A DNA stretch of 64,000 nucleotides from Streblospio benedicti (taxonomy: Eukaryota > Annelida > Polychaeta > Spionida > Spionidae). The notes below the pieces were generated by a model. The model was given only the letters and a program-made list of their open reading frames with translations, was not told where the DNA came from and searched no databases. The stretch is from the NCBI GenBank assembly GCA_019095985.1, contig CM032660.1:22473701-22537700 (forward strand), written 5' to 3'. This document shows, piece by piece, positions 24,360 to 35,600 of the stretch. The first letter of the stretch is position 1. Every line of letters starts with the position of its first letter. Position numbers and translations under genes: made by a program.

Positions 24360-24500
24360 CTTTAAAGAGACATGCACAGGTGAATTTCATGTCACATCAA
24401 CCTTTTATGCGACATACATAGTACATGTGCTTGCTGAGCCATTTGAATATATAAATTTTTATCTATGTGCAACTTTCCGTTTCTTCACAATTAATCATAA
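24360..24500 (+). repeat. Dispersed repeat, copy 2
   Basis: Matches 12636-12790 in order and spacing (GCACAGGTGAATTTCATGTC, CTGAGCCATTTGAATATA, TTTTTATCTATG). Same strand as copy 1. Family unknown. Confidence 0.6.
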
Positions 24501-24741
24501 CTCTAAAATGGTTTCATTAAATGTACCCAAACATCCTGTCTGTCAATATTTACAATGTGTCAGCCTTAATAAATATTTCTGACCAGCTGCTTTAAGCTGC
24601 CGGCGCATGGGTGATAGAGGCTGCAAAATAATGGAGTGCTCCTTTTTTCCAGGGGAGATAAGAAACTGACAATCAATATGGCAGCCTACATTTTTGTGGG
24701 TATTGATATTTTATCATCCTTGTCACACTATATCTTTTTCT

Positions 24742-24812
24742 CGACCGGGAATCGAACCCACGACCGCGAAGGTCATGAGTCCGACTGCCTATCTACTCAG
24801 CCACGGAAGTAA
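24742..24812 (-). repeat. tRNA-like relic (SINE head or tRNA pseudogene)
   Basis: On the minus strand GTGGCTGAGTAGATAGG matches an A box, and GGGTTCGATTCCC matches the B box exactly. A CAT triplet sits at the anticodon position (loop CTCATGA). The acceptor stem and anticodon stem do not pair, so it is not a working tRNA gene. Confidence 0.55.
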
Positions 24813-25346
24813 AACGCATACTAATAATTGTAAAATCATAAGTTATTAGGAGCAACATGTCAAGTGTATCAAAAAACAACACATTTAATTCAATCTATCT
24901 AAGGAGGCATTTGCTGTGCATGTCCCTTTAAAGTAATTAACCATAAATAATGAATGTTTCTACCATTTGTAAAATAGTCATAAATTGATGTGTTACTGGA
25001 TACTGTAACTAAATTCGAGACACGTTTCAACACAAAATAGCTATTTTTTTCAGATCACCATTTCCTAGAAAAAGTACAATGCCTAATCCCTCTACTATTC
25101 CCAAGTCCCAGTCATACCAGTAAATAATTTTCTGGTGGACAAATATGGTTATTTTAATTTGGGTCACCCCTCTAAACATGCTACGTTTTTGCCCTCTGCC
25201 CTTACAGTATTTGACAAGTTCTAATTGTTTTTACTCAAGATACATATAATTTGCTACAAATATTTTATCAATACTTGTTGAAAGACATTGATAAATTTGA
25301 TGAAAAGTCTTATACTGAACATTTTTTACGTCTCAAACTAATATCC

Positions 25347-26453
25347 TTAGAGATATGATTTGTGTATTCTCCTGTGTTTGGCGAAAATGTTACTTTGACT
25401 AAAACATTTCCCACATTCACTACACTTATAAGGCAACTCTCTGGTGTGTGTCCTCTTGTGTTTAGTTAGATCACTATTCTGACTAAAGGATTTCTCACAC
25501 ACAGTGCACTGATAAGGTTTCTCACCAGTATGAGTTTTCATATGTTGTGTGAGGTTTACAATTTGACGGAATGATTTTTCACAAACAGTACACTGAAATG
25601 GTTTCTCACCGGTGTGAAGAAGCATATGTCGTTTTAGTGACCCACTTTGACTAAATGATTTATCACACACATTACACTGATATGGTTTTTCCCCAGTGTG
25701 GGTTTTCATGTGTTGTGAGAGGTCTCCACGCTGACTATTAAAATATTTTCCACAGACTGTACACTGACCAGATTTCTCACCAGTGTGAACAATCATATGC
25801 TTTTTCAGATCTCCCGCCTGCCTGAACAATTTTTCACATACTATACATTGAAGTGACTTCTCACCAGTGTGAATCATCATGTGTTGTTTCAGAAACCATG
25901 TGCGACTAAATGATTTCTCACACACTGTACATTGATATGGTTTTTCACCTGTGTGAGTTTGCATATGTAGTGAGAGGTGGCTGCTTTGACGGAATGATTT
26001 CTCACAGATTGTACACATGTACGGCTTCTCCCCAGAGTGAGTCCTTATATGTGCATTAAGATTGTTCTTCAAACTGAATGCCTTGTTACATTCTGTACAC
26101 TGGTAAGGTTTCTCCCCACTGTGAGTCCTCTTATGGTCAGTCAGATGCTTCTTTCGAAAGAACGATCTATCGCAAACTTGACACTGATGAGGTTTCTCTC
26201 TTGCATGAATTATCATGCTTTCAGTCAAGGTTTCTTTTCCAATGAAAGCTTTCTCAAAAACTTCATATTGAATATGTTTACCAGTATGTGTATCCATATG
26301 CGTTTTGGGATCTATTTCCTGATTGTACGTTGCATCACAAACTGTAGATCTACTGCTACTCTGAAATTGTTCTGTATTGTATATATTCAGATGTGGCTTC
26401 ACGTCACACTCCGAACTGAAGTTTTTAACATACACTTTCCCTGCCACTTCCAT
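25347..26453 (-). CDS. C2H2 zinc-finger protein, ten fingers, single exon
   Basis: A 368-residue open frame from ATG at 26453 to the stop at 25347. The N-terminal 100 or so residues lack a KRAB, SCAN, BTB or ZAD domain that I can recognise. A degenerate finger (EVFEKAFIGKETL, both cysteines replaced) comes first. Ten fingers of CxxC-x12-HxxxH type follow, joined by TGEKPYQ-type linkers; the first ends DHKRTH and the last is KCSECGKCFSQSNIFAKH. Finger six has one extra residue (CTVCGKYFNSQRGDLSQH). Such tandem fingers bind DNA in the nucleus, so this is a probable transcription regulator; the target is unknown. Lack of introns is common for young zinc-finger duplicates. An upstream non-coding exon is possible. 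No one-to-one orthologue can be named. Confidence 0.88.
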   Translation of the reverse strand: MEVAGKVYVKNFSSECDVKPHLNIYNTEQFQSSSRSTVCDATYNQEIDPKTHMDTHTGKHIQYEVFEKAFIGKETLTESMIIHAREKPHQCQVCDRSFFRKKHLTDHKRTHSGEKPYQCTECNKAFSLKNNLNAHIRTHSGEKPYMCTICEKSFRQSSHLSLHMQTHTGEKPYQCTVCEKSFSRTWFLKQHMMIHTGEKSLQCIVCEKLFRQAGDLKKHMIVHTGEKSGQCTVCGKYFNSQRGDLSQHMKTHTGEKPYQCNVCDKSFSQSGSLKRHMLLHTGEKPFQCTVCEKSFRQIVNLTQHMKTHTGEKPYQCTVCEKSFSQNSDLTKHKRTHTRELPYKCSECGKCFSQSNIFAKHRRIHKSYL

Positions 26454-26961
26454 TTTTGAGTGCCTCGTACACGATATCCTTAAATTCGGGTATTTAATAA
26501 TATTTAAAGGTCCAAATCATATGTAAAATCCGTATATCTTTATATAAAATTATTATAAATATGTTCCTTTTTATCTATTTGTTTATGTTCTGTGATAGCA
26601 TTGCAAAAACATTTCAGCTTGATCATTTTAGCGCTAAAGTATTAAGTTGTTTTATTAGCGTTGATTCAACTTACTTTTAAATTACACGGCGAATAATTTA
26701 ACTAGTTTAAGTTTCAATTATTACTACAACGTCCTCGTTATTAATAAAACGATCTGAAACAGGCCTTTTTATATTTTGGTCAAATGATATTAAGTGTTTT
26801 TTTTTCTTTTTTTTCTTTTGTTTTTTTCCACAATTATCGCCATAACAATATCACAAACATCTTAAATGTTTCTATTAGGTGAATAGAGACGTTTATCCAC
26901 AACATGTTTGTCTTGGCTTAATGAAAATCTGGATGATCCAGGTTGGAGACGGGTAAATCCT

Positions 26962-26964
<3 letters not shown>

Positions 26965-27042
<78 letters not shown>
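26965..27042. repeat. (CA)n microsatellite
   Basis: About 39 uninterrupted CA units upstream of the zinc-finger gene. The apparent HTHTHT ORF across it is not a gene. Confidence 0.97.
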
Positions 27043-27047
<5 letters not shown>

Positions 27048-27417
27048 TATAAGTTTAATTAGAGATTCCCGATGGATAATACCTTCCAGAAATCGCTATA
27101 TGTTATTTAAGATATATATGAATTATACCTCCATATAGAGGGTTTGCAAAAATGATTATCTCTGGCAATCCTTTCATTTTCCTATGTTAAATGACGTCTA
27201 ATATCAAAGATAAAAAGAAAAGAATTCAACTGATTGATAGGGGCTTATGTTGTTGACTGTATTTGTTGCTGTTTTTTCTGTTACCACAAGGATGGAAGCT
27301 ACAATAAAATTATGCTATTTTACATTTTAACCTGTACATGTCTTTAATCTGTATGATGCTAAATAAACTTTTTTTACCATTTGCAATATAATTAGATCTA
27401 CATTATTCCTGGCCGAA

Positions 27418-27837
27418 CTAGTCCTCGTCACTCTCTGCGTTTGTTTCGGTGTCGCCAACGTCGCTCTCGCCGTTGGTTTCTGAGTTCAGTTCAATCCCTT
27501 CCTCTGAAGCCCGATTCTTGGGCACCTTACGTCTGCGTCTTGTAACCACGAGTATCACTATCAACATGACAGCCAACGAGGCCGCCAACAACGTAGCGAC
27601 CACGGTTCCAGCGATAGCGCCGGCAGACATGGCTATCTTCTCGGGTCCCTTGCTTGGGCTTGGGCTCTCCGCTGTGCAGTTGTTGTTGGCGGCAGGGGTG
27701 GTACTGGAGATGGGGGTGTTGGCGGCAGGGGTGGTACTGGAGATGGGGGTGTCGGCGGCAGGGGTGGTACTGGAGATGGGGGTGTTGGCGGCGGGGGTGG
27801 TCTCTGAGATGTCCGTGCGTGATGCAGATACATGCAT
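27418..27837 (-). CDS. Mucin-like single-pass membrane protein, probable 3' exon
   Basis: An open frame of up to 139 residues. The N-terminal part is a Thr/Pro/Ser repeat of about 11 residues (TTPAANTPISS) from a 33-bp DNA repeat at 27685-27808, with an NCT glycosylation sequon after it. A hydrophobic helix follows (GTVVATLLAASLAVMLIVIL, roughly residues 77-98), then a stop-transfer RRRRK and an acidic tail (ETNGESDVGDTETNAESDED). This fits a type I membrane protein with an O-glycosylated stalk. There is no signal peptide, so the 5' part must be in upstream exons; a weak acceptor (CATCTCAG) lies near 27811. Upstream exons were not found. The family is not recognised. Confidence 0.6.
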   Translation of the reverse strand: MHVSASRTDISETTPAANTPISSTTPAADTPISSTTPAANTPISSTTPAANNNCTAESPSPSKGPEKIAMSAGAIAGTVVATLLAASLAVMLIVILVVTRRRRKVPKNRASEEGIELNSETNGESDVGDTETNAESDED

Positions 27838-29040
27838 GAATGGTATGCACTAGTTAGTATGTTTAGAGTGCTTGAAGTCTTATGTCGTATGTCTTGAGGT
27901 ATAGTTAATGTATAGTGTATTAGTAAGTCTACTGGTACAATATCCTTAAGTGGTTTATGTTTATGGGATTTGTCAAATGTAGAGTTTTTTGGACATATTT
28001 CTATATGCTAAATGCGTTTGCGCGGCTGGTGGGCCTACGTCTTTATTATTATGATTATGTCTTGTGGGCGGATGTATTAAACTCACTTGCGTAATATTTT
28101 AAGAGGTCATGGAGCATATTGTCACATAGATTATATTATATCTATAGATTGTATATGTTGGCCTACAGAGTATATATAATTAGTTCAAATTAGTATGAAA
28201 ACTGCTATTTTTATGGTGTAAATAATAGAGACAAACTATAGTGTGGAAATGTACGTAATATACTAAAGAAATTTATTCCCATAAATGGTTGTTAATGAAA
28301 AACAAACAGAACACAAACTTCACATGTGTTTAATGTTTTATTGTTAACATATATTGACATGCAAATACAATGTATTCTTACATATTTTTGTTTTGTACTT
28401 GTATACTTTTACTCCAATGTTTATCACAGATAATTTTATTCTATATAATCTAATATTCATTTTCTACATTCAAATTCATAAAAACTGGTTAATGATTCTA
28501 AGCATTTTAATCAAGCAAATAGCTAGTCAAAGTTCATACACACAATATACAAAAAAGAAGTATCAGACAGTCATCTAATCCTTGGCATTTAGAGCAACTC
28601 ACAGAGAGGTGGTTTACATATGCACTTCAATTTACCACCAGAAAGATGTCAATAACTAGTATAAATGGTGCAAAAATAACAAAACAAATACACTGTCCAC
28701 AATTCTGACCAACAAATAACTACGGTTAAATAAAAGTGCCATATAAGGTGGAGTGACCTACACAACAAACTTTACTAAGTTTATTTTTAAACCTTTGGAT
28801 TATCTATGTATTTCTTAATTCATTAATCTCAATCCCGAGGTATAATATATATTATATTGATTGAAACATATTCTCAATGTTTGCTAGATAAAGGCACAGA
28901 AATTTATGATTCTCATTGCATTTCATGATTGTTACATCTTTGCAATTTATTCTACAGATACCCCGGCATAAACCTATGTCTCTCGCACACGGGATCAATA
29001 AGTTAAAATTTTATTGCGGAAAAGTATTTCACATCTAAAG
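27838..29040. other. Non-coding; possible 3' UTR of the exon at 29041
   Basis: AT-rich without a convincing ORF. On the minus strand an AATAAA lies near 28337, about 700 bases below the stop at 29041, so 28320-29040 may be a 3' UTR. 27838-28320 shows nothing recognisable. Confidence 0.4.
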
Positions 29041-29273
29041 TCAAAATTCATTAACTAGGGGAAAAAAGCGCAGAGCTACATCATTAAACAACTCATCATT
29101 CTTCGCTGGTGGAGGAAATTGAACCTCGGAGTTGAACCCGCCACTGACACACGCACTCTGAAATTCCTCACTCCTAATGCGCCATGCACGTGCAGCATTT
29201 ATATCTCGATTGAACTGTGCGAAAACACTGACCATTATAGGTTTACAGAAAATGGGCCAGATTCCAACAAAGG
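29041..29273 (-). CDS. Unassigned terminal exon
   Basis: An open stretch from a good acceptor (AATTACAG before CCTTTG at 29273) to TGA at 29041. It encodes a hydrophobic start (FVGIWPIFCKPIMVSVFAQF) and then NRDINAARAWRIRSEEF and a C-terminus ending PLVNEF. It lies about 390 bases below the last CCDC62 exon on the same strand. Its phase fits the donor of CCDC62 exon 30065-30188, so it could be an alternative last exon of that gene. It could also belong to an unseen gene or be chance. No family recognised. Confidence 0.35.
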
Positions 29274-29574
29274 CTGTAATTAATAATGTGTACATGCAAC
29301 AGTATGCAGTAAAGGTCCAAAGAAATTATTGTGGCTTTAAAAAAAAGAATGTAAAAAGTATGTCTCAAGGCCAAAGCTAGATCCAGGAGGCCAAAGGAAA
29401 AGCCCCCTTTTTCTACAAAAAATGGGTTATAGATCGTGGATGCTTAACCTCTGTGATTTTTTATGCCCCCCCCCGTTTAATAAAAAAGGATCTGCTAGTG
29501 TGTTGCAGTCCCCAGTCTGTATGTGCCAGTGTTTTATGCACAGTGCTCGTCTGCTGTATGTAATTTTTTCCATA

Positions 29575-29600
29575 TTTCAAACACTGCTTCTTTATTGTTT
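29575..29600 (-). terminator. CCDC62 polyadenylation signal
   Basis: Minus-strand AATAAA near 29590, about 70 bases after the CCDC62 stop codon (29666-29668). It is the first such hexamer below the stop, so it implies a very short 3' UTR. Confidence 0.5.
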
Positions 29601-29665
29601 AGCAAATGGGTTGCACAAAGTAATGACCCTCTGTGTGAACAGTGCGTCATATGTGCACAGCGTGT

Positions 29666-32600
29666 TCATGCACTGTGCTCCTCAGTCTGATTGTTGAGAG
29701 CTGGTGTTCCTGGAGCGGCAGAGGCGGGAGTGCCGGAGCGCTGGACTGCGGAAGCCTCACCTAGAGAACAACACCAGACACTGTCAACCAACCCGAGCAT
29801 CAGTCATTGTTACTGGATCTAGATGATGTATATATTCCAGAGACTTGAGATAGTATGTGAAACACAAACAAAACTGAACATGGTACGTCGTCAAATACTA
29901 CACAGATGTGCACAGAAATCATTGCTTTCAAATTGGGAAATAGGATAAGTGAGAAGTGTCCACATGCACATGTTCCACTGCATGCTAAAACAATTTTAAT
30001 AGAACATGTTAAAACATTTCAAATACAATATAACCATAAAGCCCCACACACTGCTATACACTACCTGCGGCTGCTGTAGCACCGTGGGCCTGTACACCAT
30101 TACTGCAGTCACTGTCCGACTCCTGGCTGCCCACCCCGATGAGGGTCAAAGCGCCAGGCTTCAAACCATACGAATGGTCAGACTGTAGCTGGAACACAAA
30201 AGCACTAGCATGCAACCAATGACCAATCGTCTAGATGTGTTTTTAGAAGTTAAACAGTTGTTCTTAACCACAAAACACCTATCTAGATGATTTATTTCAT
30301 ACCACTCTTTTCAAAAATCCATAACATTGATAAATATCTTTGTTATTATGTATTTAGAATATTATGGTATGTTCATATACCAACTCTTTGTTCTAATTTC
30401 AAGAAACACCTATGTCATGATTGCAAAAGCCAACGAGTGTTGTAGCATAAAAAATTCTTGCAGCTGCTCGTACTTTTTAATATCATATTGAAACAGAAAG
30501 CTGTTCTGTTTTAATACGAGTGTTGTAGCACCTTTCTTAGATTTTAAGAAACACAAGCTTGTCATGAAAATCCCACGTACCATTTTGCCTGTATCTGACG
30601 TGGAGAAGATGGCGTCCAGCGTGTCTTCCCGCATCACCACAGGAGAGGAGATGTGAACGTAGCCCACAGTCAGGTCCTTCCCACTTTTGTCGGAGCCGTC
30701 TCCGTTTCTGGACAGCCTCTCCGCATCTCTATCACTCTGTTGGCTTTTGACTGACACCTCGCTCTGCTGACTGTTCTGCTGACTTCCCACACTTTCATTC
30801 AAACGGCCATTTTGAAATACTGTATTACTATGGTAACTGGCGTTGCTATGGTGACTGATGTTGCTGTTTTGACTGGCACTCCTCTGGGGATTGCCATTTT
30901 CCTCCTGGGGACTGCCATTATTACCATGGTGACTAGCGCTACTATGGTTACTAACATCATCATCATTAGACTGCCTACCATTGGTCTTATTATGAAAAGT
31001 TCCACTACTATGGTGACTTCCATCTGCGTTGCTATGGTGGCTACCGTGGTTGCTATTGTTGCTATGAGAGCTTCCACCATCAAGGCTATGTGGACTACCA
31101 TTCTTGCTAAGTGTATCAGCACGACCATTACTTAGTTGACTTACTCTGCCATTTGAATGAACGTCTGTGTTATTTTGGGTGTTGGCAGCCCTACTCTGGC
31201 TGAGACTGTGGCGGCTGTGGTCACTCTTGAAGCTGTCGTTCAAGCCATTGCTGGGTTCTTGCTTTGTGCTCAGACTGTCTGATATTTGACTCGCATTGTG
31301 ACTCTCTTTCTCAGAATTTACCCGATCTGATGACTTACTTTGTTCATCGTTTTTCACATCAATGTTGTTAGAAGGACTTCGAGTACCATCTAGACTGCCG
31401 CGGTTAAAATGTTTCCCTTCAATCTTTTCCCGGACCTGGCACATGCAATGACAACATAAGAAAGGATATTTCCTAAATGCATACAAAATAACTATGTAAG
31501 AATATATAACTAACCAATTAAAGGCATCACCATGACCACAAATATGAAAAAGGTGAAGTTCACTACAATGATACTATATAAGGTACATTGTACATGCTGA
31601 AGAACCAGATCAGACAATGCTAGTGGCTTTGTAATTCATATTTATTAAACTAATAATTGCTAATGGACCATGCTTGCTGCTCTTTTAAGTAAAGTTACCA
31701 ATAACTTCATTCGTATTGGCAGGAGAAAATGTCAGAACATTACACAACAAAGATGTCAGCACAAGGTGGATTGTGCCACAAAAGCTTTGCTACAATGTTC
31801 AAGACCTTTAATTTTCTGACTCTTTACACTACATTAGTTAGAGGAAAAAGGACCAGAAACTTACCTTGTAATGCAGATCATCAACCACATCACTGAGAAA
31901 ACTTCCGTCCAAACCAGCGTTAGCCGTGTATGCTTTGTTCAGTCTGGGGGTGGACTGGTTGGATGGCAGGTCAAAGCTGTAGTTGTTCAGGTCCTTAGAT
32001 GTGAGATCATATCTAGAAAACAAATGTGAAGGGAGGTAAAATCTAGAAATAGATGATACGTGAGTCATATCTAGAAACAGATGTGAAGTGAGGTCATATA
32101 TAGAAACAGATGTGAAGTGAGGTCATATCTAGAAACAGATATGAAGTGAGGTCATATCTAGAACAGATGTGAAGTGAGGTAATATCTAAAATCAGATCTG
32201 ACGTGCGGTCATATAATGTCAGATATTTTGACACTTTCTGTACTTATGCTAGTGAAATAAGGAGGAATATGAGGATATAAAAGAATTCAATAATGTAGCA
32301 TGAGAATATGGTAGTCTGTCAATACCTGGTGTAGACAAGCTCTTGCCTTGGTGTGCTACAGCATGAGTCTCCCTCCGTAGACTGGGAGAAGTTGCGGTCA
32401 CGCTTCACTGGCTCTGGGAGTACGGGGTGGCCTTCTGTCGAATACGGGGAAGGCGAGCGTCGACTGGTGTAGTCATAGCTATTGACAACAACACATCTAT
32501 GATTGTACATGTGGTTCTGATTGTAACATGGATCTTCAGTCTAAACTGATAGAAATGTTCATGACACTACGAAAGATATTCCCATTGCCAAATCAATTTC

Positions 32601-35600
32601 AAAGTACCTATATGGGACACAATAACATAACAAATATGGCCACTGATTGATAGATGTCACCATAGTTTACTATGATGTTTCAAAGTTCTAGCAAAGAGTG
32701 CTACCTTTCATAGCCTGCTTTGCCTGTGGAGTAGGAGCTGTAGGACTTGTGTGGTGTGGACGTGGAGAATGGTCTGTCTGTGGCAGCCGTGTTGGCTCGT
32801 GTTGATGGGGATGTGTAGGTGGAACCAGCTGTGTCAGTGGCAGCAGTGTCTTTGGTGAGAAACCTGAAATGGTCAGTGTTCAAAATACAGGCAATAGAAA
32901 GTAAATTCAGAGGACAATAGTCATAGTTGGTGATAAGTGAAACAATCCGACTGAATGCTTAATTCAGAGGGTGAAAGAGAAATTTTAGAATGGCAGAACA
33001 AGGATGGCATACTATGACAGTTAGAGGATCAATAAGAGTAAGAGAGTAGGACAAAAAGTGTGACCCTTCAAAACAGTATATTTCCACAGATTTCCCACTG
33101 ACCTGGCTACACCCTGCGGTGCATTCTGTCGCTGGTGTAGTGAGAGCAGTTCGCGCGTGTTGTCAAGGTTGAGGTGCAGCATGGCCAGGTCCCGTTGCTG
33201 TCTCTCATACAGACCACGCAACGCTGACAGCTCACCAGACACGCGCTCATGCTTGGACTTCTGCAGCTCCAACACCTGATCCTTACGCTTCTCACGCTCA
33301 GCTGCAATGAGAATACCACACTGAGTTAACAAATGTCTATATGATTCAATATTTTGTGCCCCAAGCAATTTCCTTGCGAATATTCAGAAACATGATTTCT
33401 TTTTGGAGTCTAAATATGTTCCAGCTTTTGTCAGGATTCCATATGCTTCTGATGCTAATAATACGAATGAATGATCTTTATAGTGTCATAACCTCTGCTA
33501 GTAGAACATTGTTTCATGCTTTATATACATTCAAAATGGTGCGGTGGTCGATCTGCTGAGACATAGGCAGTTTAAACATTTGCCAGTAAATAGAGATGTC
33601 AGCATTATTCATTAATTACAAATATACTAAACAAATGTCCCTTACTGGCGAGTAGCACTTCCTTCCTCAGCGTAGATATTTCCTGCTTGAGCCTCTGGAT
33701 CTCAAGTTTCTGGTCATCACAGCGCTGCTCACTCTTCAACAGCTCTCCTACATTCATAGTCGTATAAGATATAAACCTACTATGCGGTGAGATTCTGAAG
33801 ATGACGACACTTGGGAAATGAAGCTTTGTTATGTTCATTTTGTATTGTGTATGTCATATAATATTCGTTTTAAGAAGAAAATGAAAAAAATGTCTGATTC
33901 ATAGCTTGGTAAAATGTGGTGAAAAAGGTCCACAAGGATATTAAACTTAAAAATAAAAACTCACTGCTGTTGTGCTGCGACTCTTTCATCACCTCGGTGT
34001 GCTTGTTCTTCCACTCGGACACGTGCCGCCTCACTTCAGCCTCTGTCGCTCGGCTCGCCTCCAACTGCTCCTCTACACGCTTCAACTTACTTGTCACCTC
34101 TGCAATGTTGCTCGATGCTTCAGACAGGTTACGGTCCTAAAAACAGTCAGTTTGTTGTATTTCAAGTCTGATTTTAAATTGATTAGTGTGAACAAAGAGA
34201 AACCGAAAACGTTTTCATGGGACCAAGCAATAGTCAGAATCGGACACAAATATGGATAATTGTGGTCCACATGAAACAAACATAGTTTGATTATCATAAA
34301 TAGTACTAACCAACTGAATGTGTGCTCTCTAGCTATAGTGGTGTAACCTATAGAGGAATACCAACTTGGATGGGTGGTCAGAAGTTTGAACGCTATTAAT
34401 GAGATGCAGGGCAGAGTTTAAGTAATCTGGACCTTCTCAGACCTCTGGTATATTATGCTACTGGATTAATAGTATTTGAACATGACTTTGGGCTGCCATA
34501 ACCTTTGTATGCCTCATTTCAATAACTTCACAGACATTTTGTCTGAGAAGAGATACTGCTACATCACCATGGACCACACCTAGGAGTTTTTTTTTTTTAC
34601 AAGGACTTAAGGATGGTTTTGCCTTCTGAGGTTCTCATTGGAGAAATCAATTACTGATTCTACATACCACCATGGACCACACCTTCCTGCATTTTTCTCT
34701 AAGGCTCTATCCATAATTCTCATAGATAAGGTTAACAAGAATGTCTTAATTTATATTGATGACATTCCTATCTTCTCTCATGATTATGAACAATATTTGC
34801 TTGGCATTGAGAATGTTAAGCTGTCCCCACCATTAAGATGATGAATATAATTGTTTGCAATGGAGTTTGTGTTAGATTTTGACATTGAGTGTTTTGAGAG
34901 ACTCACCTTGAGTGTGAGGACACTGAGCAGCTCCTGCTCACGTGCCTCCATCTGGGAGATCTGCTCATCCAGATCCTGGATGGTGGCTGCTTGCGACCGG
35001 ATCTTGTCCTATCAACAGCAAGTGTAATACATTGTACACAATTCAGTTGGCGATGGCATGACGTTAACTGCTAGTGCTGCAGCATCCTGAAAACAATTCT
35101 GTAGTGATGTTATAAAGTGATTGAAACACTTCCGTGGCACACCTTATTTTGAAAAAACACCACAAACCTGCTGTATGAGTACTATTATCAACTGCTACTA
35201 TGACTGTTAAGTTTTCTGTGACTGTTTCAAGATATTCATAACTTGTATAGCGACCAGTCATGATTAGTCATAACATTACCATATCTTTATGAACTCTAGT
35301 GTAATATAAAATTCCGACATTTTTATGAATTAACATTCCAAGTGTGTTAGCCTTTGTCTGCATACCTGAAGGTGTTGGTTCTGTGAGCTGGTCTGGGTCT
35401 GTTGCTCGGTGACAAAGGCTAGCTGCTCCTGAGTACTCTCAAGCGCTGTGGCTTTGTTCTGGTCAGATGACTGTAGTGTGTGTAGTTTAGCCACAAGGCT
35501 GCGAACTTCGTCATTCTTCACCTCCAACTCACCTGGAATAAGCAAAATAAAAATTGTCGAATGACCCAGGAAAATAGAAAGTGCAGAGAAGACAATTTAT

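Noticed and set aside
24742-24812. Functional tRNA-Met gene
   Set aside because: A and B boxes and a CAT triplet are present, but acceptor and anticodon stems do not pair.
26908-27138. His-Thr open frame
   Set aside because: Driven by the (CA)n microsatellite, without splice sites or homology.
30410-30580. Extension of the large CCDC62 exon frame past 30581
   Set aside because: A GTACGT donor at 30580 ends the exon; the extension is intron read-through.
30799-31135. Met/Thr/Val-rich frames on both strands inside CCDC62
   Set aside because: Shadows of the Ser/Asn/His low-complexity coding repeat.
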